In this document: positions 1 through 10,453 of the stretch, in pieces
Numbering within the stretch: the stretch's first letter is position 1
Layout of the letters: each line of letters starts with the position of its first letter
DNA from: Puniceicoccaceae bacterium
GTDB lineage: Bacteria > Verrucomicrobiota > Verrucomicrobiia > Opitutales > Coraliomargaritaceae
Length of the DNA: 32,909 nucleotides
Reading direction: 5' to 3'
Assembly: GCA_017854655.1 (NCBI GenBank)
Contig: JAFMHF010000019.1
Location: 1 to 32,909 of the forward strand
The notes under the pieces: model-generated
Databases searched by the model: none
The model's input: the letters and a program-made list of their open reading frames with translations, nothing else
What the model was told of the DNA's origin: nothing
Translations under genes and position numbers: made by a program

Positions 1-3
1 AGA

Positions 4-77
<74 letters not shown>

Positions 78-225
78 ATCTCAAATCGATTCGGGGAAAA
101 AGAAGCAGGAAGCACACAAGATCAAGTGAATTCTGCCAACAACGCTCACTTTATCGATTTGCATTGTCTGTGCTCGATATTTTCCGAATCTGTAATGTAA
201 TGTCATTTTTCTCCTGAATCGAACC

Positions 226-501
226 ATGCCCTCATCCGATCGAAAACGCTCCAGCGAGTCCTCCAGTTCAGCACGCAGTCATTCGAGCAAGTTCATTCCG
301 AACATGGCTCAGCTGCAGCAGGCGATCGAAGACCTACCCGACCCAGAGTCCTGGTCAGAAAAAACCTACGCCTGCACCATTTTAGTCGAAAAGAAGCAGA
401 AGCTGCTCGAGTTTACCCGCAAACGTATCAACCGCGGCGAGGAAAGCCCCTACCGCTGGGTCTATCAGGGCCGGGTGCTGATTCGTAAACGCGATAGCTA
501 G
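226..501 (+). CDS. Small basic protein of unknown function
   Basis: This is a 91-residue ORF that I cannot assign to a family. The first 25 residues are rich in Ser, Arg and Lys and look disordered. Residues 27-91 look like a compact folded domain with a helical start (MAQLQQAIEDLPDPESW) and a basic end. An internal Met at residue 27 is an alternative start that would remove the Ser-rich tail. No good Shine-Dalgarno sequence precedes either start. The gene stands alone between tRNA-Cys and the convergent rpsA. The minus-strand ORF that overlaps it lacks any recognisable fold. A real but uncharacterised gene is the best reading. Confidence 0.6.
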   Translation: MPSSDRKRSSESSSSARSHSSKFIPNMAQLQQAIEDLPDPESWSEKTYACTILVEKKQKLLEFTRKRINRGEESPYRWVYQGRVLIRKRDS

Positions 502-519
502 GACTTTCAGCATTGGGAG

Positions 520-539
520 GGGTGACCTCCGTGTCACCC
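520..539. other. Hairpin downstream of the small unknown gene
   Basis: GGGTGAC and GTCACCC form a perfect 7-bp stem around a 6-nt loop, starting 18 bp after the stop of the small gene. No T-tract follows on the plus strand, so it is at best a weak or factor-assisted terminator. Confidence 0.35.
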
Positions 540-668
540 GCATTATCTTCTGCGTGCTAAGAGATAGACGTGCAAGGTCAAACACGGACCACGCGGAGGC
601 GGTCCCTTCCAAAGAGCTCGAATGTGCCAAGCTCTACTTCACGGCATCGCCTCTGCTAGCCACACTTA

Positions 669-687
669 AAGCGCCAAGATGGCGCTT
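669..687. repeat. Palindromic intergenic repeat, family A copy 1
   Basis: AAGCGCCA and TGGCGCTT form a perfect 8-bp inverted repeat around AGA, followed by CTAC. A diverged relative with the same AAGC...GATGGC...CTTCT skeleton lies after folA near 6448. It sits between two converging genes and has no T-tract, so it is more likely a small dispersed palindromic repeat than a terminator. Confidence 0.5.
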
Positions 688-738
688 CTACTGTCATCGC
701 CGATGTCGCATGGCCCATACGACGCGACCCTCTAAACC

Positions 739-770
739 AAAAAAAGCCTCCAGCGTGAGCTGGAGGCTTT
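739..770 (-). terminator. Rho-independent terminator of rpsA
   Basis: On the minus strand, AAGCCTCCAGC pairs with GCTGGAGGCTT around a 4-nt loop and is followed by a run of T. It starts about 25 bp after the rpsA stop codon. The stem is GC-rich and perfect. Confidence 0.9.
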
Positions 771-794
771 TGAAAGTTTGGATTCTCAGATCGC

Positions 795-2453
<1,659 letters not shown>

Positions 2454-2715
2454 ATGTATATATGGTTACTGCGCGCCGGAGCGGCAGTGTGGTTGAGATT
2501 AGTATTATTGTATTTCCTCCCAAGGCAGAGTGCCTAGCAGCGATCGAGATCGCCGTGAGAGGAACGCGAGAAACTAGGTCGAGCCTCCTCTCCTGCAAGC
2601 CTAAAATGCTGATATTCAGATGACTTCCAGCAGATTTATTAGCGAAAAATTATGAATTCAGCGCTTTTACAGATTCAGACTTTGAATTTTCGCTTTTTCT
2701 TGGCACAACAAGGCC

Positions 2716-3039
2716 ATGCTCAACGACGAACTTAGCCCGGCAGAAGACCACTCCAGCGACGAAGAAAAGCTCGAAAAATACTCCGGCAACGTCGACTGGA
2801 GCTACCTAAAACCTCACTATGAGTCTGATTCGATGATTTACGTCGACCCCGCGCTCGACCTCAAAACAGCGGGCCTCGCCTTCGCCAACGACGACCAAGC
2901 ACAGGTCAAAGCGTGGCTCAAATCAGGCGATCTCGTGCAACCCTGCGAGCTTCACACCGAGCATTGGCAGAAAAACAACGCCCACTTCAACGCCATGATC
3001 GTGCGCCCCTTCGTCCTCGCTCAGCCGATCAGCGAGTAA
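2716..3039 (+). CDS. DUF2288 family protein
   Basis: This 107-residue protein matches the DUF2288 pattern as I know it: VDWSYLKPH, then IYVDPALDLKTAGLAFA, then a short helix with VKAWLKSGDL, and a C-terminal AMIVRPFVLAQP. The family is small, cytoplasmic and of unknown function. The first 20 residues are acidic and probably disordered. The stop codon is 9 bp before the dinB start, so the two genes are probably co-transcribed. No Shine-Dalgarno sequence is evident. Confidence 0.85.
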   Translation: MLNDELSPAEDHSSDEEKLEKYSGNVDWSYLKPHYESDSMIYVDPALDLKTAGLAFANDDQAQVKAWLKSGDLVQPCELHTEHWQKNNAHFNAMIVRPFVLAQPISE

Positions 3040-3048
3040 GCACGCGCC

Positions 3049-4098
<1,050 letters not shown>

Positions 4099-4177
4099 CA
4101 CACCGAAATGTGGCGTGCGAGTTTACTCGCGCCACTGGCTAGATAGCGCAACGATCCAGCGCCAGCGTGGACGCCAT

Positions 4178-4207
4178 AAAAAAGCCGCGATACACACACT
4201 CGCGGCT
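4178..4207 (-). terminator. Rho-independent terminator, minus orientation
   Basis: On the minus strand AGCCGCGA pairs with TCGCGGCT around a 9-nt loop and is followed by six T. On the plus strand, where it could serve dinB, there is an A-tract before the stem but only GGTATG after it. It is therefore stronger for minus-strand transcripts. It lies just beyond the 3' end of candidate small RNA A and could back it up, or it could act in both directions. Confidence 0.7.
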
Positions 4208-4220
4208 GGTATGTAGACAC

Positions 4221-4327
4221 AAAAATGGCGCACCTCCTACCCCTAAGAAGTGCGCCAACCATTGTCTACTTTATACCTACTGCAAGCAGCAGGATTTTTT
4301 ATTACCCCAAACTCCCTTGCGGGAGAA
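4221..4327 (-). ncRNA. Candidate small RNA A (tandem pair)
   Basis: Read on the minus strand, the unit begins with a hairpin (CTCCC, loop GCAA, GGGAG). It continues with TTTGGGGTAATAA, then a second small hairpin (CCTGCTG/CAGTAGG, one mismatch). It ends with a perfect 8-bp stem TGGCGCAC/GTGCGCCA whose 16-nt loop contains TTAGGGGTA, followed by five T. The last part has the form of an intrinsic terminator. Unit B upstream on the same strand repeats the layout. The 5' end is a guess because no convincing promoter is visible. It could instead be a repeated DNA element. The family is not one I recognise. Confidence 0.45.
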
Positions 4328-4423
4328 AATTGTTGATGCCGCAAATAAAGATACAAAAATCAGTACTCTGCAAGCTTTATTTTTTAAATATGAAGAAAAG
4401 TTTTAAAGAACGCACTCGGCCAG

Positions 4424-4512
4424 AAAAATGGCGCGAGGAATACCCCTAAACCCCGCGCCACACTGCTTTTCTGCTTTGTCTTATTACCCCAAACTCCCAT
4501 ACATAGGAGAAA
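4424..4512 (-). ncRNA. Candidate small RNA B (tandem pair)
   Basis: This is the second copy of the unit. On the minus strand a weaker 5' hairpin (CTCC...GGAG) is followed by the same 18-nt block as unit A, GGGAGTTTGGGGTAATAA. It ends in a 7-bp stem TGGCGCG/CGCGCCA whose loop again holds TTAGGGGTA, followed by five T. The terminator stem differs from unit A by changes on both arms that keep pairing, while the loop is conserved. The middle section has diverged. On the plus strand the 5' hairpin supplies AGGAG eight bases before an ATG at 4518, so a short plus-strand ORF is an alternative explanation. Confidence 0.45.
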
Positions 4513-4656
4513 GATTTATGTACACAGTTATAACAGGTCTCGTGCCAAGTTCCGTTGATGTATCCATTTTTTTCATAAAAATAAAAGTCTACTCAAATTA
4601 CTCATTTTTGATGGCTCTGTGCTGTAGATTGAGAACACTCTATCTGGCTGCTAACC

Positions 4657-5019
4657 ATGAATTTTTCTAAAAAAACCGAAGATATTATCGCTGACTTTCG
4701 CGGACTGCCGCGCACGACAACGTATTCTTCGAAGCGCCCACCGGTGCAACTGGATAACCTACTGGTCATCCTCAAAGAAAAATATCAACTGGAACAACCC
4801 AGTGCCGAGCGTACCATGGTCGAGCATTGGGGCGAAATTTTTGGCAACCTAGCTAGCCGCTGCAACCCGGTGCGCATCAAAAATGGCCGCACCCTGATCG
4901 TTTCGGTGACGAACCAAACCCTACGCTCCGAACTACAGTTTCGTAAACACACGGTCCTAAAGAAAATTCAATCGTTGCCTAACTGTAAAGGTGTCAGCGA
5001 AATTGTGATCCGTGGCTAG
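4657..5019 (+). CDS. DUF721 family protein (DciA-like helicase loader candidate)
   Basis: This 120-residue protein carries the DUF721 core at about residues 50-118: HWGEIFGNLASRCNPVRIKNG, then TLIVSVTNQTLRSEL and a C-terminal VSEIVIRG strand. DciA is the DUF721 protein that loads or recruits the replicative helicase DnaB in bacteria lacking DnaC/DnaI. Assignment to DciA rather than to the broader family is inference. It lies 71 bp upstream of thyA on the same strand and may share its transcript, which would suit a DNA-synthesis role. Confidence 0.8.
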   Translation: MNFSKKTEDIIADFRGLPRTTTYSSKRPPVQLDNLLVILKEKYQLEQPSAERTMVEHWGEIFGNLASRCNPVRIKNGRTLIVSVTNQTLRSELQFRKHTVLKKIQSLPNCKGVSEIVIRG

Positions 5020-5090
5020 CGCCCGATTTACCTTAGACCTTAATTGACACCGCCCCTCGACCAGCAAATCCTAGTACCTACCTTACCTGT

Positions 5091-5885
5091 ATGAAAAATT
5101 ATTTGGATCTTCTACGCACTGTTGTTGAAACAGGCACTTATCGCGACGACCGCACCGGCACTGGCACTTACTCGATCTTCGGCGCGCAAGCCCGCTTCTC
5201 GCTGGAGCCAGATTTTCCACTGCTCACTACCAAGAAGCTGCACCTGCGCTCCATCATCCATGAGCTGCTCTGGTTCCTGAAAGGTGACACTAATATCAAA
5301 TACCTGAAGGATAACAATGTGCGCATCTGGGACGAATGGGCTGACGAAAACGGTGACCTCGGTCGCGTTTACGGCGCACAATGGACCGATTGGCGCGCCA
5401 GTGACGGCAGTAGTACCAATCAAATCGAAACAGTCATTCACTCGCTCAAAAACAATCCCGACAGTCGCCGCCACATGGTCTGCGCATGGAACCCGGGCGA
5501 AATCAAACATATGGCTCTCCCCCCCTGCCACGCACTATTTCAATTCTACGTAGCCAATGGCGAGCTGAGTTGCCAACTTTATCAGCGCAGTGCCGACATC
5601 TTCCTCGGCGTGCCGTTCAACATTGCCTCCTATGCACTGCTCACTCAGATGATCGCGCAAGTCTGCGGCCTGAAAGCGAAGGAATTCGTCCACACCTTCG
5701 GCGATCTGCACCTCTATGCCAATCACGTCGAGCAAGCGAAGCTACAACTCTCACGCGAACCGCGCCCGCTGCCACAGATGAAGCTCAACCCGGATGTAAT
5801 GGCCATTGACGGCTTCAGCATCGACGATTTCGAACTGGTCAACTACGACCCGCACCCAAGCATCAAGGCACCGATCGCGGTCTAA
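5091..5885 (+). CDS. thyA: Thymidylate synthase
   Basis: This 264-residue protein has exactly the E. coli ThyA length. The N-terminal RDDRTGTGT phosphate-binding loop, the [10 protein letters not shown] segment and the nucleophile C146 in [12 protein letters not shown] are all in place. The C terminus ends in IKAPIAV, matching the conserved tail. The enzyme methylates dUMP to dTMP with methylene-tetrahydrofolate, releasing dihydrofolate. folA follows 56 bp downstream, so product and recycling enzyme are encoded together. Confidence 0.98.
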   Translation: MKNYLDLLRTVVETGTYRDDRTGTGTYSIFGAQARFSLEPDFPLLTTKKLHLRSIIHELLWFLKGDTNIKYLKDNNVRIWDEWADENGDLGRVYGAQWTDWRASDGSSTNQIETVIHSLKNNPDSRRHMVCAWNPGEIKHMALPPCHALFQFYVANGELSCQLYQRSADIFLGVPFNIASYALLTQMIAQVCGLKAKEFVHTFGDLHLYANHVEQAKLQLSREPRPLPQMKLNPDVMAIDGFSIDDFELVNYDPHPSIKAPIAV

Positions 5886-5941
5886 CGACCGCAGTTGGGC
5901 AGTTACCAGTTGATAACCGAAAACAGAAAAACCGGAAACCA

Positions 5942-6415
5942 ATGAACCCTTCGAAGAAGTTTAAAGCGATCGCCGCGATGGCGGAAAACCGCATTATTGG
6001 CAATCAGGGCGACATCCCTTGGCACCTGCCGGACGATTTCAAATGGTTTAAAAAGACGACGATGGATCAGATCTTGGTCATGGGTCGCAAAACCTACGAG
6101 TCGATTGGCCGACCACTACCAGGCCGCGAAACATTTGTGCTCAGCCGCACGCCGCGCGAAATCGCCGGCGTACACAGCTTCACCAACCTCGGAATGCTGG
6201 ACCATCTCGACACCGACAAAACTATTTGGATCGCAGGCGGTGGCGAAATCTACAAGCAAATGCTGCCGCGTTGCAGCGAACTCTATTTGACCCGCGTGCA
6301 CCGTCAGGTTGAAGGCGATGCATTCTTCCCTGAATTCGAAGACCGCTTCGAACTCGCCGAAACCGTGCTGGAAAATGCCGATTTCACTATCGAGCGTTGG
6401 GTGCAAAAGGCGTAA
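5942..6415 (+). CDS. folA: Dihydrofolate reductase
   Basis: This 157-residue protein has the usual bacterial DHFR length. It shows IAAMAENRIIGNQGDIPWHLP at the N terminus, the catalytic acid D32 in the DDFKWF segment, the NADPH-binding VMGRKTYESIGRPLPGR, and IAGGGEIYKQMLP. It reduces dihydrofolate to tetrahydrofolate using NADPH, regenerating the cofactor that ThyA oxidises. The ATG is preceded by only a weak purine stretch (CCGGAAACC). A terminator-like hairpin follows at 6474-6509. Confidence 0.97.
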   Translation: MNPSKKFKAIAAMAENRIIGNQGDIPWHLPDDFKWFKKTTMDQILVMGRKTYESIGRPLPGRETFVLSRTPREIAGVHSFTNLGMLDHLDTDKTIWIAGGGEIYKQMLPRCSELYLTRVHRQVEGDAFFPEFEDRFELAETVLENADFTIERWVQKA

Positions 6416-6447
6416 TCCCATTTCTACAAATATTGCGCAAGCAATCC

Positions 6448-6470
6448 AAGCGGCACGATGGCACTTCTGC
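6448..6470. repeat. Palindromic intergenic repeat, family A copy 2
   Basis: AAGCGGCACGATGGCACTTC resembles copy 1 at 669-687 (AAGCGCCAAGATGGCGCTTC), with a less perfect palindrome. It lies just before the folA terminator. Confidence 0.4.
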
Positions 6471-6473
6471 TTT

Positions 6474-6509
6474 AAAAAAGGCCCCTTCGCTGATGCGAAG
6501 AGGCCCTTT
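6474..6509. terminator. Bidirectional terminator between folA and the DUF805 gene
   Basis: GGCC-C-CTTCGC pairs with GCGAAG-A-GGCC (one mismatch) around TGAT. It has six A before the stem and TTTC after it. The A-tract makes it strong for the minus-strand DUF805 gene that converges from the right, and it can also end the folA transcript. Confidence 0.75.
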
Positions 6510-6529
6510 CAAAAACAACGATCGCGGCC

Positions 6530-6865
6530 TCAAACTTGCTTCGACGGAGCCACGCAAGTGTAGAGCAAGAAGACTGCATTCACACCTGGAAGGAGCATCA
6601 ACAGCGTCAGATACGCGCCCTTACCCATGTCACGTAGGCGCTTGAGCATCTGCATTAGGCCAATCATGATACAAATCAATGACGTCACAATGGCGAAAAA
6701 CACCCCTAAAGTGCCGAAATGCCCGTGCATGAAATAATCGGGATGTGTGAAATAATAATCCGCCGCATAACTGATACCAGTTGCGATCGCAACCAGCAGG
6801 ACGAGGCTAAGGATAAAAGTGAAGCGACCAATGGTGCCTTCGGAACTTAGGAAACTGTTATTCAT
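6530..6865 (-). CDS. DUF805 family membrane protein
   Basis: The ORF track gives 148 residues, but the first 37 are atypical. I place the start at the internal ATG (MNNSFLSSEGTIGRFTF), giving 111 residues, the normal size for DUF805. The family signature is visible: IGRFTF near the start, and near the end MLKRLRDMGKGAYLTLLMLLP. Three hydrophobic segments lie at about residues 14-34, 47-68 and 80-105. Function is unknown for the family. The stop is about 20 bp from the terminator shared with folA. Confidence 0.8.
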   Translation of the reverse strand: MNNSFLSSEGTIGRFTFILSLVLLVAIATGISYAADYYFTHPDYFMHGHFGTLGVFFAIVTSLICIMIGLMQMLKRLRDMGKGAYLTLLMLLPGVNAVFLLYTCVAPSKQV

Positions 6866-7258
6866 AATAGTTGTGAAAGTAATATGAGCGGATACTTTAA
6901 AATGCAGGCCAAAGCGCAACAAAAACCTGCCATCATTTTTCCCAATTCGAAAAATACTGCTCGAACTCCTCACCACTACTGCCGATCAAGCCGCACACAA
7001 CTTTGCCAACATCTTGAACTTTACTCAGTATCTGTTCCGCACTCTTTCTAAGATTCTACGATCTTACACACCAGTATGTTCTCTCAGCCGTAAACCCCAC
7101 GCCTCCTGCGCTTTTCGTCGACTATTTCCCGATGACGTTGCTGACACGTTCAATCGCAAGACATTACCGTCCTCGGTAATATTCTACTGCACTCCAAAAT
7201 AATGCCCCACCGCGCTATCTGTGGTCGCTCCGCTGCTCAGCACCTAGCGGATCAAGAA
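6866..7258. other. Intergenic gap, nothing clearly functional
   Basis: This 393-bp stretch between two minus-strand genes holds no credible gene. The 62-residue plus ORF in it lacks features. A short hairpin (ATTACCG/CGGTAAT with loop TCCT) at 7163-7180 is the only structure I see. It lies about 80 bp beyond the protease stop and has no T-tract. The right part of the gap up to the DUF805 start should hold that gene's promoter. Confidence 0.6.
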
Positions 7259-8500
7259 CTAATCTAAACGGGAATCGGCAAAACTAATAAAGTTCTTAGC
7301 CGCCTGATCACGCAAATCCTCCGCCACTAAAAAGCGTCGCTTATAAAAATCGATTTCCAGCGCCTCCCCGGTGCCCACTCGATCCGTCTGCAATTCCGAC
7401 AATATACTCGTGACGAAATGCTTGAGCATCCGCTGATTATTCGACGAATTCATGCCACGATGCCATTGAAAGTCGCGTTCGAAATATTCAAATAAATGGC
7501 CCAGCGAATCGTGACTACTGTAGCTGGTCATCAGCTCATCTTCATACTGCAACATATATCCAATCTGGCTCATCGCTCTAGTACGATCCTCGTAGCGGTG
7601 GTACGCTTCTGCCTGGCGATAGAGGTCTACTAAGGCGACCCGCGCCCATTCGATTTCACCATCTAGGCGATAGCCAAAGCGGCGAACATCAGCTGCTTCC
7701 GAATCTTCGGTCCACTTGGTCTTCGTACTAAAATCTTTAAGGTGTGAAGCAATCGCGATGACCCTGCCCAATTCATCGTGCACGATCGGACTACCGCTGT
7801 TACCCGGCACAAACTTAGCGGACACTTCGAGCTCATTCGGGCCGACGCCCCGAATCTTGCCTTTCAACCGCCCCGCCACGCGTGCGCCATCCGAATTGCC
7901 CATCACTGTCACCGCTTGACCGATGCCGACCTCATCAAAACTCAACGACTGTGACATTGGCAGCGTCGGCCCATTCCACTCAATCGGTACAATCGCAATA
8001 TCACGTCGCCGACTAACATAGCCATCAGAGGGCAACGTAATTTCGACTCCGTCCACCGTTTGAATGAATGCACTCCGCGCTGCGCCCAATACATGGATAT
8101 TAGTAATTAGAAAAGTGCGACCTCGGATCTTGGCAATAAATCCCGAGCCCTCAGATTGCTCAGATGAAATCACCACTAGCGCAGCCGAAGAAATCTCGAC
8201 TTCGACAGCTGCTGGCACTGCCTCGTTACGCTTTGCCAATTCCACTTCTGCTGCAACCAACTCGCGCTTCAAACGAATAATACGAGCCTCGAGCGATTCT
8301 GCGAAGGCGTTGGATTGATTCAGCTCTTGCTGCATTTGCAGCATAAGCTCCTGCCGCGCTCGTTTTGCTCGTTCCAAAGGCGATTCATTGGTATCAGGGG
8401 CATGCTCGACAAAGCCCTGCCCGAGCCCAGAAGCAAAGCTCAACAGTAGCAGCGCGCAGAGCTGCCATGGTCGACAACGGAGAAATTGAGGGGTAGCCAT
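7259..8500 (-). CDS. Exported trypsin-like serine protease with N-terminal coiled coil
   Basis: This is a 413-residue protein. A signal peptide or anchor (LCALLLLSFASGLGQG) lies at residues 13-30. A charged helical, probably coiled-coil region spans residues 40-92. A trypsin-fold domain runs from about 103 to 255 with an intact triad: H136 in LITNIHVLG, D167 in RRRDIAIVPI, and S235 in PGNSGSPIV. No PDZ domain follows; the last 150 residues are helical and unassigned. The protein should act outside the cytoplasmic membrane. It is the last gene of a minus-strand run that starts with the SCO1-like gene, 77 bp after its neighbour. The substrate is unknown. Confidence 0.82.
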   Translation of the reverse strand: MATPQFLRCRPWQLCALLLLSFASGLGQGFVEHAPDTNESPLERAKRARQELMLQMQQELNQSNAFAESLEARIIRLKRELVAAEVELAKRNEAVPAAVEVEISSAALVVISSEQSEGSGFIAKIRGRTFLITNIHVLGAARSAFIQTVDGVEITLPSDGYVSRRRDIAIVPIEWNGPTLPMSQSLSFDEVGIGQAVTVMGNSDGARVAGRLKGKIRGVGPNELEVSAKFVPGNSGSPIVHDELGRVIAIASHLKDFSTKTKWTEDSEAADVRRFGYRLDGEIEWARVALVDLYRQAEAYHRYEDRTRAMSQIGYMLQYEDELMTSYSSHDSLGHLFEYFERDFQWHRGMNSSNNQRMLKHFVTSILSELQTDRVGTGEALEIDFYKRRFLVAEDLRDQAAKNFISFADSRLD

Positions 8501-8577
8501 TGAGCATCAAAATGCGCGACTCGCCGCGGGCTTCAAGTCGATTTATTGACACGCCAGACAATCGAAACCACCAAGCC

Positions 8578-9507
8578 CTACTCGACTTCCAAATCAAAAT
8601 GACCGAACACCTCGCGTCCAGACACCTGAACTTGAGCGAAGACACGATACCAGCCAGGGTTCGGCACATTGAACAAAAAGGCGAGCTCTGGTGACTCTAG
8701 CGATCGGGCGGAAACCACACTACCGATTGGATGCATATGAGCAAAGCCTTTGCCCGCAGCGTCGAAGGCGACCATGTGTCCCTGTGCGCCCATAACATCT
8801 TGCAGCTCAACAATACTGCCATCGGCCGCAGTTACGTCTAATTCGAAACGATAGTCGACCCCGGTGCGCATGCGTTCCGCAGGCATATCGCCCAGACTAA
8901 ATCGTAAGCCATCGACGATGCTCTCAATCTGACGCTCAAACTTCATAGTCGAAGCAACGCCGCTCACTTCAATTGTACCCGTTGCAATAATTTGCCGACG
9001 TGTGCGCAGTGGCACGATCTCAACAAAGACTTGATACGTGCCCGCGCGATTCGGCGTAAATTCAAAAGTATACTGCCCATTCAATCCAACCGCCTGCGGA
9101 TGCACGTGGTGATAGTCCTGCAACGAAGGGTCAACCACCATCACATGCATCTTCTTCGTATGTGTCAGGGCCAACTCATGCGGTGCGATCGACATGCCTC
9201 CTGAAGTCAACAGCTCGAGTGTCACCTCCTGAGCCACACCCACAACAGCCTCATCGTCCAAGGAAATATTCATTTCAACTGGATATTTGAGCCGTGTCAG
9301 ATCAAGGAAACCAGCATGATTGGTGGCGCAGAATTCAACCGAACCATCCGCATTGACCACCTCCTCGTAATGCAAGAAACCGCACTGCGCATCTGGCAGG
9401 GCACGCAACACAAAGTACGCGGCGACAAAGACAAGTGTCAGAACGAACACACTGAGGAGTGGCCCTCGATTAACTTGATTACCCTTAACTAGTTGCTCAG
9501 CACACAT
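8578..9507 (-). CDS. Membrane-anchored protein with two His-rich beta domains
   Basis: I use the ATG at 9507 (309 residues). The ORF can also begin at a TTG at 9543 that directly abuts the previous stop. One membrane segment lies at residues 18-36, with the rest outside. Two similar beta-rich halves follow. Each has a His cluster: MHVMVVDP...HHVHP near 119-137, and GHMVAFD...AHMHP near 244-260. Each half then continues into an Ig-like tail (RAGTYQVFVE; NPGWYRVFAQ). This HxHP pattern occurs in exported proteins encoded beside copper and cytochrome-oxidase assembly genes, and the upstream neighbour here is SCO1-like. A metal-related role is inference. Confidence 0.6.
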   Translation of the reverse strand: MCAEQLVKGNQVNRGPLLSVFVLTLVFVAAYFVLRALPDAQCGFLHYEEVVNADGSVEFCATNHAGFLDLTRLKYPVEMNISLDDEAVVGVAQEVTLELLTSGGMSIAPHELALTHTKKMHVMVVDPSLQDYHHVHPQAVGLNGQYTFEFTPNRAGTYQVFVEIVPLRTRRQIIATGTIEVSGVASTMKFERQIESIVDGLRFSLGDMPAERMRTGVDYRFELDVTAADGSIVELQDVMGAQGHMVAFDAAGKGFAHMHPIGSVVSARSLESPELAFLFNVPNPGWYRVFAQVQVSGREVFGHFDLEVE

Positions 9508-9543
9508 ATTTAACGACCGTAAAAAATTAAACCCTAAAACCAA

Positions 9544-10395
9544 CTACAATGCTCGCGCCTCCTGCAGAAACTCTTTCGTCGACCACTTCGAGCCTTCCTT
9601 GCGAAAAGCCACGCGTCCATTGGCATCGACTAGCAATGTCGCCATGGTGTGGTTGATGGTGCCGTCCTCCTCCATGGTAGTTATCCCGAATTGACGCAGC
9701 AAATCATCGACCAATTCCTGGGTGCCAGTGAGTAGATGGAAATTTCTATTCTCCAACCCATAGCCCGTTGCATATTGGCGAAGGATGCCCGGCGAATCGA
9801 ACTCAGGGTCAAAAGTGATAGTCACAAAGTGCAACTGCTCTAGGCCCGCCTCGCGGGAAAGCTCCTGCAAGTCCGACATGCGAATGGTCGATGCGGGGCA
9901 CATCGTCGCCACTTGGCAACGGGTAAAAATAAAGTTCAAAACGAAGGCCTTGCCACGCATAGCAGCGATTTGCAAAAAGTCGCCATGCTGATCGATCATT
10001 GCAAAATTCGGGATATAGTCGCCCTCACGCACAGATTTACGCCGGCTCATGGTTGCAGTTGCAGCGTGCAACTGCTTGTTGACGTCGACCATCGCTTTCG
10101 CGCCAATGCCATCGACAGGGAAAATACGCTCCAAATGCCATGCCTGACTGTAATTGACCGCCTCAGCACGAATCATACGACCTAGATAGCCGATCTCCAG
10201 GTCGCCAGCACCGATACGAAACTCAATCGTTTGCCCGACTGGCAAATCTGCATTCACGGACTCGTTGAGCTCCACTCGCAACGAGCGCGCCTCTGGCAAT
10301 ACTTCCAGCACACGGCCCGCCACTGAGAAAGACTCGGCAAGAAGCGAACTAAACGCAAGCAGCTGTAACAAAATGCTATAAAAAATACGACGCAT
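9544..10395 (-). CDS. SCO1/SenC family thioredoxin-fold protein (copper chaperone type)
   Basis: This is a 283-residue protein. A signal peptide lies at about 1-20 (FYSILLQLLAFSSLLA). A beta-rich N-terminal part spans 22-92, possibly CusF-like. From about 122 there is a SCO domain: DYIPNFAMIDQHG, then FIFTRCQVATMCP, VTITFDPEFDSP, and the conserved H249 in NHTMATLLVDANGRV. SCO proteins deliver Cu to the CuA site of cytochrome c oxidase or act as thiol-disulfide reductants. The two cysteines, C160 and C166, are separated by five residues rather than the usual three, keeping the final CP. It lies 58 bp after ftsZ and directly before the His-rich gene. Confidence 0.85.
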   Translation of the reverse strand: MRRIFYSILLQLLAFSSLLAESFSVAGRVLEVLPEARSLRVELNESVNADLPVGQTIEFRIGAGDLEIGYLGRMIRAEAVNYSQAWHLERIFPVDGIGAKAMVDVNKQLHAATATMSRRKSVREGDYIPNFAMIDQHGDFLQIAAMRGKAFVLNFIFTRCQVATMCPASTIRMSDLQELSREAGLEQLHFVTITFDPEFDSPGILRQYATGYGLENRNFHLLTGTQELVDDLLRQFGITTMEEDGTINHTMATLLVDANGRVAFRKEGSKWSTKEFLQEARAL

Positions 10396-10453
10396 CCGAG
10401 CAACTTGCCACGAATCAACCGCGTATCAAGTTCGGAAGAGCGGTATATGCTCT

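Larger units (their letters stand above)
4099..4656. other. Long intergenic gap with paired hairpin units
   Basis: This 558-bp gap between dinB and the DUF721 gene is unusually long for this tightly packed region. Its right half is clearly more AT-rich than its flanks. It holds three hairpins with T-tracts on the minus strand, at 4178-4207, 4221-4257 and 4424-4460. The last two belong to two related units described below as candidate small RNAs. Plus-strand ORFs here are short and have unusual composition for this window. Confidence 0.8.

Noticed and set aside
4221-4512. Integron attC sites as an explanation for the paired hairpins
   Set aside because: No GTTRRRY/RYYYAAC core sites, no integrase gene, and the hairpins end in T-tracts.
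4532-4547. Sigma-54-like promoter upstream of small RNA unit B
   Set aside because: The -24 half (TGGCACG) is good but the -12 half reads CTGTT instead of TTGCA, and unit A has no counterpart. Kept only as a remark.
7014-7202. 62-residue plus-strand ORF in the gap before the protease gene
   Set aside because: No ribosome site, no domain, unusual composition; probably chance.
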